In this document: positions 24,540 through 36,600 of the stretch, in pieces
Layout of the letters: the number at the start of each line of letters is the position of its first letter
Position numbering within the stretch: position 1 is the stretch's first letter
Source of the DNA: Warburgia ugandensis
Taxonomy: Eukaryota; Streptophyta; Magnoliopsida; Canellales; Canellaceae
Assembly (NCBI GenBank): GCA_035236585.1
Contig: CP141137.1
Location: 50,800,057 to 50,864,056, forward strand
DNA length: 64,000 nucleotides
Direction of reading: 5' to 3'
Program-made: the position numbers and the translations under genes
The notes under the pieces: model-generated
What the model was told of the DNA's origin: nothing
Seen by the model: the letters and a program-made list of their open reading frames with translations, nothing else
Database searches by the model: none

Positions 24540-25300
24540 AGGTACGTGAAAGAGAAAGATAGTAGCGGGTTAAGCCCCTTCTTACCCATGTTTTGTCAAA
24601 AAGATGTTAGAGGGAAGTAAAGTGGGTTCTCTCTTTAGGTAAAGAAAGTGGGAAAGAGGCTTAATCCCATTCTCTCTTTTGGACCCTCTTTTTATGGGAT
24701 CACAATGGAAGGAAAGGGGAATGTGCTTAATCCCCTTCTCTCTTTTGGATTCCGTGTTAACGAGAAATGGGTTAAGCACCTCTTCTCTTGCATTTTGGTT
24801 AAGAAAGATTTAGTAAGAGGCTCAGTGAGCCCTCTCCTCGGATAATGCACGAAAGAGAAAGGGAAGGGGTTATGCCCCTTGTCTCTTATGTTTTTTGTTA
24901 GGGAGACTTAAGAAGGAGCTTAGGTGGGTTCTGGATAACATACGAATGGGAGGGGGGTTAAGCTCATTGTTCTTGAAAAATATCAAGTAAGGAAGGCAAA
25001 AGAGTGTTAAGCCCCTTTCCTCTTCGTACTTTCTCAAAGAAAGTGGGCCCTCTTTTCTTTAGAAAAGATAAGATAAAGGAGAACAACAAAAGGAGACAAA
25101 TAAGAAAATCAATAAAAAAGGCAACAGGAGATCAAAATAGGAAAATAAGATAATATAGGAGTGAACCCTCTTTCTCATAGGACTGTGAAGCAAAGGAGAA
25201 GGATGCTAAGCGCCTTACCTCTTTGCCTTTTTCTTAGAGAGAGGAAGCAAAGAGAAGGGAAGTGCGACCATGCCAAGTATTTTCTCCTTACTTTTTGTGC
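24540..25300. repeat. Degenerate repeat field around a GTTAAGCCCC motif
   Basis: A purine-rich run, then a GGGTTAAGCCCC-like core, then TTCTCTCTTTTGG recurs at about 24567, 24657, 24725, 24768, 24868, 24958, 25005 and 25206. Spacing is irregular, 45-200 bp. The core is close to palindromic. No coding function is seen. Confidence 0.6.
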
Positions 25301-25330
25301 GTGCGCATGTGTGTGTGTGTGAGAGAGAAG

Positions 25331-27695
25331 AGCCCTCCTCTCTTGGTTGTTCGTTAAAAGAAATGAGGAAAAGTAACTTTCTATCCTCCCTTTAATAGCT
25401 GTCCTACTAAGTCCTTGGTGCCTGTTACATATTTACATTCTAATGTCTTTATTTACTAAAACATTATAATGAATGGTAAAAATCCAAAAGTTTGATAAGA
25501 AAAGTCCAAATTTAGGTAATCTAAAAAATGATTTTATTAGCCAGTGATAATTCTCCAGCCGCGTTTGATTGTTCTACATCATCTCTAAATTTAGACCATC
25601 TAATTTAAAAAACCCTTTGAAAACTCCATTTTATAATTATTTACATCAAGAGCATGGTTAATTTTTTTTGGTCCATTGAAAGTGTGAAAATTTCAATGTT
25701 CACATGCCTTTGCTCAAGCTTATATATAGTATTGGTCAAAATCTACTTCAAATTCCTCGTCCAAAATGTTATATTATATTTCCTTAAGAGTCTCGGTAGG
25801 AGTCCATAATCAAGAGCGTCTAAAGAAGCCCATGCCCTCCTTTTTTACTTACTAGAGCATATACTTTTGTAGATCTAAATCATTCATCGTGTTAGGAATG
25901 ACTTAGATAGGTTAAGTACCAATATTATGCCCTTTGAATACCTAAAGTATATGCTTCTTCGAGTTCTAAATCACAAGCATTGATTGTTGTTAAATTGATC
26001 CCAAAAAAAAAATGTTGAGATCATCCAAATGCATTCAAATCCATTAATTTCTTGCGATTACCTAATTCTTATAAGGAAAACATGACTAATTTGCTTAAAC
26101 CTTTCAAGAAAACTTTCTAGGAAAGAAAAAGTAGTGGCTTTTCCTCATGTTCTCAAGCATGAATTCCTACGAGATCCATTTGGTAAACATAAATTTTATC
26201 AAATACCGTTGGATAGCTAGCGTTTGAAGACAATTTGACTCAAAATTCTAAACCTTCTTTTAGAATATAACTAGATAGTTGCAGAAGCCCGATATAAAAA
26301 TCTACGAGCCTAACGATATCAACTTTTAACGAGCTTCATACCCACACTCCGAAATAGTTACAAAGTATGGATTCAGGGACAAATTGCAAAGCAAATATCT
26401 ATAAAATTTGGCAAACAATGGTGGAGAGTTCAGAAAAAATGGAGGGTAGAGAGGGAGATAAGCATTATTTGAAACGTGAACTTCAATCTCTCATTTGGAT
26501 TTATAACTATTTAACAGGCATTGACCCATCCCCTCTTTCGCAAGTTTTAGTTCCAGCAACATTCACGTCCTAGATTATCTGTGCACTGAAAATCTCATCC
26601 ATTGGATAATTCTACCGCATGCATCTTTAAGTAGAAAACTGGACATCGAAACTGCCCACCATCAATTTTAAAACTCAAGGGCACCCAGGCCATCCATGGA
26701 CGAGATTCCCGGGGCATTGTTATGTAAATTGCGGGCAAGACTGAATAGTTTGAATCTTACAAAAGATTGTGCCCAGTTGGCATTATAGCTTGCCGAAAGT
26801 GACAAGGGCTTGTAACCTACTACAACATGGCATGTCGGTATCAGACGCCAAATAAGAGGATAGAGAAGAAAGTTACCCATGGGACACAAAACAACCTCAT
26901 AATTATCCCTGTTAACAGCAGTGGAACTCCATGTGAAACCACTCCAATAGTTTAAGGCAAAGAATTTAGTATATAGTTGGTCCGATGTAGCTGCATATGT
27001 AAATGGTTTGTTTCACGGGCCCAAGAACGCCACAGGTAAGTCTTTGCAATACAAAGTCCTTTTACCCGAGGTTCCCTAGTGCAAGCTTAGTAAGCCTCCC
27101 TTACAAAAGTTGCCATTCTGAATAGGAGACAAGCTTCTAGTCGGGGCCCCAACACTTCCGAGAATTTCACACGACATTACATGTCATGTTTCCTCGTTTG
27201 CCTTATAACAGGAAAATAGATACCCCTTTCTTCATCTGTGACTAGCACAAAATTCATACAATCCTAACTAGATACAAAGTTTATGAATCAACAAGCTTCA
27301 AATCAGGCTTACCAAGATGCCGTCGTGTGAAATGACGCCTTGCTTGTAGTGGAGCAACTTGTTTCTCATTGATTACACATGTCATGTAGCAATGCGAAAT
27401 CCGCAGAGTAAAGCTCTCTCAAAACTAAATGTTTCAGCACCAATGACCTCCTACTCATCCTGCGGAGAAATGCGCCAGCCATCCAAGAGGTCTGTCATAG
27501 GATCCCACAGCAGCGATAGCATTTACCAAAATTAATATAGACCTTTAACAACACAAGTGGCAGTTGATATCACTTTATGGAGCCCACCAGTGGGTCAACA
27601 GGATGTCAGGGAAAAGACCTCCATCAGAGAGACCTTTTTTGCCTATATTACAATTCTGCAAGTGATACAAAGAAAATGAAATGCATCATCGGCTT
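25331..27695. other. Intergenic region and PQBP1-like 3' flank
   Basis: No gene is recognised. Phrases near 25870-26000 (AGATCTAAATCATTCATCGT) resemble parts of the repeat pair at 31886-33178 and 46676-48284, so a more diverged relative may lie here. The last few hundred bases before 27695 are expected to include the 3' UTR of the PQBP1-like gene. Confidence 0.4.
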
Positions 27696-30600
27696 TTAAT
27701 CTGCATCACCAAGTCCGTCACTCCCGTCACCTCTCTTGGATATGGATGCATAATGTGAACCAGGCCTTTTTGTCTGGGCAGCAACCTCAGCATTCTTTCG
27801 CAGAACAGCACCAGGAGATGGGTATGGACGTTGCTGAAAAAGGGGACCCTGAAATGCACATCAAGAAAGTTTCAGTTGAATCATACCCAAGATTTCTTGC
27901 CACTGGCTATGTGTATTAATCTTATTTAAGTCCTGGAAGAACACAGCCATAGGCAGTTACATAGATGTCATTCAATTCATCAGACCTTCAGGAGCTCAAC
28001 TCAGTTAGAAGTGGGAGACAGCATTTCTCCATTCTTGATTACTAAGGTACTAACAACTAATTAACAATAGCTGGAATGTTTAGAAGTGGAAATTGTAAAC
28101 TACAGGAGATCCTGAGTACTGGTGGCAGTAATGATGCCAATAGAATATACAGAGATTAAAGCTGCTAATTTGTTCAGAAAGAATCCAATAGAAAGCATTA
28201 CTGTTGCTACCCAGATGTAGTACAGGCTCATTGCTGGTTTGTTGCCATATATAAACAATTGAATATACATTTAGAACAATGTCAACAAGGAGATGACTAA
28301 CAAACACACTGATGAGGCTTCATTACTGGATGCTGATGCTTCCCATTACCATGATGATCAAGCTAGTTGGCATTCTGTTTGCTTGTAAGCCATTTCTTGG
28401 GAGGTAGAAATTGTTTATACTACACACCATGTATGTACTTGTAGGTTTTTGTGTGTGTTGTAGTGGCAATAATTACTGCTGCTCATGTTTACCGGCTTAA
28501 ACATAAAATCAAATTCCATTAGAAAGGAGTAAATAATCTCTGGATGTAGAATGCAAACATAAAATATGCAAGATTGTATTTGGCTAGCTATTACAAATAG
28601 GAAAACATATCTCATAATCAACTAAGTATTCTGGGGTGTGGAAAGAACAAAACTTGCCCTGGAAATAAACCTGATTCCAAAACCAATATCAGGAAAATTA
28701 GAATCTAGGATGGTGGAAGGCCTCTAAGAAGCTGCACTTGAAGTAAAAATCTACTGTTAGGCCTTTGGCTAATCAACCCTCGTCTGAGTTCTCGAAGTGA
28801 TCTGCAACCACTTAGAAGGTTGGAATAGGCTGTCTTTGGTTCACTAGGTGCTGGTTGCTAGTTGCTAAACGTTAGTGCCACATTCCAGTCCTTTTACATG
28901 GACATACGTCTGCATCCGTCATTTTGCTAGCTAGTACAAGTAGGAAAACATATCTCATAATCAACTAAGGATTCTGGGTTGTGGAAAGAACAAAACTCAC
29001 CCTGGAAATAAAACTGATTCCAAAACCAGTATGTGGCAAAATTAGAATCTAGGATGGTGGGAAGGCCTCTAAGAAGCTGCACTTGAAGTAAAAATCTACT
29101 CTGTTAGGCCTTTGGGTAATCAACCCTTGTCTGATTTTGCCAAGTGATCTGTAACCACTTAGAAGGTTGGAATAGATTGTCTTTGGTTCACTAGGTGCCT
29201 TGCTAAAAGTTAGTGCTATATTCCAGTACTTTTACATGGAAATACGTATGCATCTGTCCATGTAAATATAACAAACATAAAAACAAACAGTGGAGATAAA
29301 AAATACGAGAAAGATGCCCCATAAGCGACAGAAGTGTTAAAACATTATTGTGATACTGCCAGTATCAACAGAAGAATAAACAGTACATTCACTTTAGTCA
29401 CTTCCCCTTTCTAGATTCAGCTCCGGCAACTATAATGACTAGAACCACATTCCACAGACTATTTTAGTAAACAACTCACATGAGGTGGGAATGTGAGAAT
29501 GCTTGTTCTTACAATTTAACATTCTGTATGCTGATTCTTGATGAATTCATCAGTAACAGCCTCTGTCTAACGATCATTATCTTTGCAAAGAGTATCCTTT
29601 TTTAGTTCCTCTAGTTACTATTTTCATTTGTAAATGAGCACTTTTTCTTATTACAAGGGTAAAGGCCATAAAATTTTAGGATTGACCTCATATTCTTCCA
29701 GCATTCATGTTCATGTTTCAGTATTAAAATGTCTTTAGGTAGTGAAAACTACTAATTTAACTATAAAATGTTCACGCTGATATTTTTTTGTCATTATAAG
29801 GACTTAGTTTTATGCTTACAGTAGCTTAAGAAGTTTAAATGAGAATACTTACAGTGGCAGTGGTATCTGCAGCACGTGGTTGTACTCCTTTTAGACCAAC
29901 TACCCTGCAGAATTGGCAGGAAAAAGTGAGTTTCAGAGACTAATATCCCCATGCAAATAAATGTATGGATGCATAAGAGTGAGCTAATTGAGTAAAGGCC
30001 AGGGGCACAAGGAGGAGCCTCTCTGGGTGTGTGTGTTCAATGTTCGAAAGAAAAATGAGCTGAGCATAAGTACTGCATATCCAAAGAAAGACAGACAATG
30101 GCCTGCCCGAGTGTTCTTCTGAAAAATAGAAATGCCACACCCAACCATCATTTTGAAACGACTGGAGCCATATTTCAGGACATAACCAGAGGTACCTCAG
30201 ACTGTGTTATCTGCTTTCTCAAACTTACCAAATAAATAGAAAAGCATTTAAAACTGGAGTCAGAGAAGCATAACTCTGATACTGAAATATAGTAAAAGCA
30301 AATTTCCTGCTTGAAACTACTTCAAATACTCTTCTTTGGGCTCAATATAGCATTAGTTATTTCTACTTGCTTATTATATTCAAGAGTGCATGTGTGGGGG
30401 GGTGGGGAGTGTGGGGAAACTGATAACTTACATCACGTTGTGCATAGGTTATCAACAACACAAAAATACATTGGATAATGATCCAAAAAGATAGTTAAGC
30501 ATTTCACTTAGTACTTGGGTTTTTGGTCTTTTTCTCACTCTAAGTGCATTTGACCAAAGAGCACCTGCATTATGGTTCCCAAAATACGCCGTTTTAAAAA

Positions 30601-33600
30601 CATCTTACTTCCCTCAATTTCGTCTTCTTCCCCTTTCCCATACGGCCAAACTCCATCTCTGCATACCAGTCAGACTCAGCTTGATCTCATCTACTAAAGC
30701 CAGTCGGAAGGGATCTAGTGCCCAACCCCAAAATCCCCATGGATGAACTCCATCTCTTCTCAGAAGAAAAATTTCTCTTTAATCTGAATGTAATCAAGAA
30801 GAAAAACACCATGTCTACAGGTCATCTTCTCCAACTGATGGACTGGTTCTGGAGAGAAAATTTCTATAAGAAAGCATAGAAGGTGCCAAGAAGAGAAAGC
30901 ATTTTTCACTAATATGAATCTAATCCCCATGTAGTCCAGCCCTTCCCTGGATCCTGCATATGAGGAAGCTTATGCACCAGGCTGCCCCTTTTTTTCTGAA
31001 TATGATCCATAACTGCAACTAAATCATTTTTCTAAAGAACTAGAAAGAAAACTTGGCCCAAATTTTCAACAGTGCAATTTGAATCGATCGAACTAGATGA
31101 GATTTTGGTTCTGTTTGGCCTAAATCCTACATGTGGTGAAGAATGTGATCCATGGAGCGTATCTTAGATTGGTTTAATTTTGTTCTTGTCATTTTGTTTT
31201 GCTATCTACCAAAAGAGGTTGTTTTGTTTTCTTTTAATTAGCATTACTACAGGAATTCCTCTCCTGAGATACTATAGGAAGCATTGTGACCCATCACATG
31301 ATGATATGATTTACATTAATCGTCTTACTGGGTAATCAGTTCTCCTTCTAGATTAGATTCAAATAGAAGATAACTTTTTCTTCTCATTCCATTTTGTTCA
31401 CAGCTTCACCTTTGATATCATTGTCATGGATTTGAAATTGATGTCCCCAATCTGTCGGCCAATTCTTGAAGGACTTTGTTGTGCCAAAGTTCTAGACTTC
31501 TCAAATTGTGTGTTGAGACTGGCTTTAGGAGATGAGATGAAGTTCTTCCATCGGGTTTTTGGAGTAGAGATGCTATCCAACTGGCTTTAAGAGACAGATG
31601 GAGTTGAGTTTGACTGTACCTAGGGCGGGGAAGGAGATGAGATGGAGTTAAGTCCGATTAGTAACGGAAGGAGACATGATGGAGTTTTTCCATACAAGGA
31701 ACTGGGGAAAGAGATGAAAATGGAAAAAGTAAGTTGCTTTTGAAACAGAGTACTTTGGGAATCCATAATGCAGGGCCTCTTTGTCAAATCTTAACTACTT
31801 GCAAGGGGTATACTGCATCCAACGTATTCTTTTTGCGAGGCTGATAACTTGCACAAAATGTGTTGTAGTTACACACACACACACACATGGGCAGAGCCAG
31901 GATTTTGTGTTAAGGGGGAAATAAATTGGAGAGCAAAGGTTGCACAAGCTTCAACTTTTCTCCAAAAGACATAGTTCCTTGTCCATAATGGGAGTTTCCT
32001 TTCAACTATCCCAAACCGAAAAACCACGGAGCTCACAATAGGCGCTTTCATGGACCTAAGTCAAGACAAAAATACATGAACTCACCTAATGACCTAACGC
32101 TTGAGGTAGAGAAAGCAATCTACAAATCCTAACAATGGACTTCTTTCAAAAGTCATAGTTATAAGTGGAGAATGCTTTTTATTTAAAAGAAGAGAAGGAA
32201 AAGAAAATAATAATAATAATAATAATAAGTTACATATAATGGGTCAATGTTCAAAGTTTCAAACCACCTTAAAATCAACTTTAAATTTTTTTTATCTTAG
32301 TAGTAAATTGAAGTCTTGGTAAGCGTATACATGCCCTTGAGCATGAGAATAAGTTCATACCTTGTTTTTCATGCATGGGGAAACTTTGCTCTATGAATCT
32401 AAACTATTCCTCATATTTACAATGGTCTAGATAGGTTAGAGAAAAATTTCATATTCATTTGACACTTTTAACCTATGTTTCATGAGCACAAAATGATGAG
32501 CATCCATTTTTATTATAGTTCCCCTGAGGCCTAAAATAACAGTCATCCTGTTTACAATGGTCCAAACACAATGATTTATAATGGGTTACCTACTTTGGTA
32601 CAGAGAACACAATGAATGACTTAGAACTTAAAAAAATAAGAATGTATGAAAAAAGGAGGGCATGGATTTCTTGTCACGTGCAAGAGCATGTACACCTACC
32701 AGAACTCTTGAAAACAAGGCTTGTAGAAGTTAGCTCTTGAAGGTAAGGCTTGTATAAGCTATTTGGATTGAGTCCTGATAGGGGTAAACGCTCTCAAGCA
32801 TCCTAAGGAGTAGACGCTGCCTTTTCTTAATTATGGTGATTACGTTCTCTAGATCTAAGCCATTAATCATGTTTGGAATGGGTTAGATAGGCTAGAAATC
32901 ATATTTGAATGATTTTAGCCTAAGTTTCTTTGCATCAGAAATCAAAATCATTCCTATTTCATTTTTAAAAGGCTCAAAACAAGTGTCTAGGGTTGTCCAC
33001 ATGCGATGATTTCTCATGGGTTATTTAATTTCCGCATGATGTTCATGATGAACTGCTCAGATCTTCGAAAAATGCTCTATAAGTAGCTCCTACTCCTTAG
33101 CTTAAGTATATATATCATTCCAATTTTTTTAATTTCAAGGGGTAATTGTCCCCTTGACCCCATGTTGTCTCTGCACATGTAGACACACATACATTTGTAG
33201 CAGAGATGAAACTGTTTGTGTTCGTTTGAACACTTAGATATGACATGCAGAACATACCAGCCACCACGTGGGGCATCAGAATATGAGCTTGGATCCATAG
33301 GATCCAACTCGTCATCTTCAGAGTAAGAATGTTTCTTGTTGACTCTTTTAGTGCCTTTTCCAGCTGGAGGTTTCGAACTTGACCTGGAATGAGCAGGCTT
33401 GGTTAGTAGCCAAAAATTTAGATATGGTATCTACTACTTTTTATCTCCATTTTTATATTGCAGAATAAACAAGTTCCAGTATATTTTGTGTTCTCAGCAG
33501 CAAACAACGTGCTAGTCAAGGCTTACATAGTTAATTTTTTATTAATGAAAATATGAGAGACGTAAGACCAGCATACCTGTGCTTGGGTACTACTTTTCTT

Positions 33601-36600
33601 GAATCTTCTTGAGGGCTTACACCATTGCCTCTTTGCCGGTGATCATTTGAATTGGGAGCTGAATTTTGTTGATAGGGAAGATTGAAAAGCCTGCATTCAA
33701 AAGCATGTTTTATGGAAATGTAACATTCATACACAACTCCAATGACTTCTCTTTGAAATAAGAGAAAAGAACCAGTATGAAGATCTCAGAGAGTATAGGT
33801 GGCAAAATGGAGCATAATGCTAATTGAAGAGTCAACATTAGATTATTAAGGTAGGATATTAAACACTAGAAATTTCAGGTATAATCCTATGCCCAGGAAG
33901 TAGGTCAAAAGATGTGACCTATCTGATAATATTGCCCACGGTGGTACAGAAGTTTCCAGTATATGCAACTATTGTACATCCCCTAAAACAAAAGACACTT
34001 GCATTATATTATCTTTAAAACGATTAAAGTCTGGTATCGACACAATTACCATGTTCCAATAACACTTGACCTCCAACTAGTTGAAGCCAAAAGAACACTT
34101 GGAAGATCTTTATGAAGAACCTTGAACTTCTTCTCCTCATATTCTCCTCAGTCAATAACAATTCAAAAATTAGTACTTATTACGCTGAAAAGAGATCATA
34201 TCTTGCCATTGGTTCTTGTACAAATGTGTTATAGGTAAAAAAGCTATTTTATCTGTGTGTCCATGCACTTGCTGGAGTCTAGGGTTCCAGCCTTGGGGAA
34301 TACAAACATAGAATTTCAGCTATCTGAATAGGAAGACATGATAATCTCTGTGACTCTAAGACCAGAAGATCAAGTCTGCCAGTCAAGGTCTAACATAGGT
34401 TTCTACAGTTCACCATCTCAAAATTGCAGCCTGGAAAAGCCTGGTGATCCCATCCATACTTTTATGTCTGAAAGGAGTACATCAGGCTAGCGGGCTGACC
34501 TCCCAATCAGTAACAATCTATGCTAACTAAGGAGTGGTTATCACGGATAAGCCAACATTCAGTCTAGTCACTTCTCACTGTAAGCATGCTCATAGATTCC
34601 TAATAACAACTGTAAATATATTTGCAAGTTCAGTGTGGTAACATTTTCCAGTTATAATTCAGAAATTAGTAATTTTATGGTAGAAGATGTAAAATATGAT
34701 TCCTGAAATTCTGAAACCAGACTTACTATTAAGTTCAACATATTCATACTATTGAATGGAGACTCTTTCATCAATTCTACGATTTTAGTCAAAATGGCCA
34801 AAAAAAGAAGAAGAAAGAAACAATAAATGTTGAGACAATAGAATTAAGCAAAAGATGAGTGACTAGATGATGGGATTTGCACCTGCATGTATGTGTGAAT
34901 CACATACACAATTTCATACATAAGTGCAAGTATATTTGTCTAGAATCACTAATACAAACATGAAACACAAATTGTATCCTGTAACAATCTAGAAACATGA
35001 TTGAAGAACAAGTGAAGAAACAAAATGGCATCAGCTCTCTGAGGACTATAGAGAAAAGGAAAAATAAGTCACTCTAGCTCACACAGCAATCTTTTTTCAG
35101 AAATAGTTGTTAAGAAGTTAGCTTTAGAACATTGACTTTAAACAACACTGAAGTACTTTAATCAGCTAAATGATTTCAGAACATTCCTAAGGTGAGCTAA
35201 AAAAGCCAGGCCCATTGCGTGAATCTCCAGCCCATGCAGGGTCCGGGAAGGGGCAGACCACAAGGGTCTATGCTCTATAGTACGCAGCCTTACCTTGCAT
35301 TTTTGCAAGAGGCTGTTTCCACACCTTGAACCCGTGACCTTAAGGTCACACGACAACTTAACCATTGCGCCAAGGAATATAATCAGCAGTCTGATGCATG
35401 GAGCACATATGGATAATAGGATAAGATTTGCACAGTGCAATGAGAGAAATAGCCAATAAGCCTTGTGATAACATAAGTAATCTGCAGTGCAATGGCTAAA
35501 GAGGATATTTATAACAGTATTATCATATGTGCAGTGCAGCAAGGGAAACTGCCAATATGGCTGTGACAACATATGTAACTACCGCGTGCAATGATTGCAA
35601 TATCCCCATGTCTGGACAAGGCTTTTCCCCCATCCACCACATCCCATGCATCTTTTCGATATGGATGACTGGTAATCACCATTTTCAGCAGCCCCATCTT
35701 TGGAAATAACTGTGTCAACATGCTGCGAAGCGACCAGCTTTAATGAATTTGGATGCTGCCACTGAGATACTTGTGTCTTTGTGTTGTAGTAATACTTTTG
35801 ACCTGTCACATTGAATTAGAGAATTCAACAACAACAACAACAACAACGAGAAAGAAGAACAAAGAAAGAGATTCTGCTAAGTAAATTATTTTCTGGGTCT
35901 GTTCTATTTCTATTTCACAGTGATGCTGACCTTCCTTTCCCTTCTGTTTTTCTCAATAATTAAAGAGACAATCTGCAGAAAGAAAAGAAAATAGAAAGAG
36001 AGGCAAGATTTCTGTATATACAATACATCTTCCCCACTTGTAGCAACGGAACTCACATTGTATTTCGTTGCTAATCTAGGAATACAAACAATAGGGAAAG
36101 ACTCAGAGACAACATCCATCAGCACTCTAAGAAACCCATCCAATCTCCATCAAGTTCACCAGACCCTATGGTGAGGATTCAGCACTTCCAATCTGATCAG
36201 ACTTGCAACTTGGATCAGTTGGTGAATTGAATTGTATCAAGCCAGAAGCACTGAATCATAAGAAAGGGATCGCTAAATCTGCCAGAATGGAATCCTCAAA
36301 TCTCAATTCGGAAGCGTAGCTTCCTACATTTTAGGATCCATTTGAATCGCGAGTTGGAATTACAGGAATAGGAGGTGACGATTCCAACCTTGATTTTCGA
36401 ATCCGTTGACCTTGATCTCCGTAAGCCTAGAGGAGAGCTGCTCCTCGAGCTATACTATTTGAGAATTAACTTCCACAAGAAGCGGAACTCCAATATATCC
36501 TAGAAAAAACGTAATTCACAAGAGAAGCACCCAAATCTTGGCTTCATTTGACTCCTTCCAACTGGAACTGAACGAAGAAAATATCATCACCCCCTATAAA

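Noticed and set aside
35162..35572. 136-codon minus-strand frame
   Set aside because: Its C-terminal half is translated Au SINE and it overlaps no exon of the PQBP1-like gene. It is a chance frame in intron 10.
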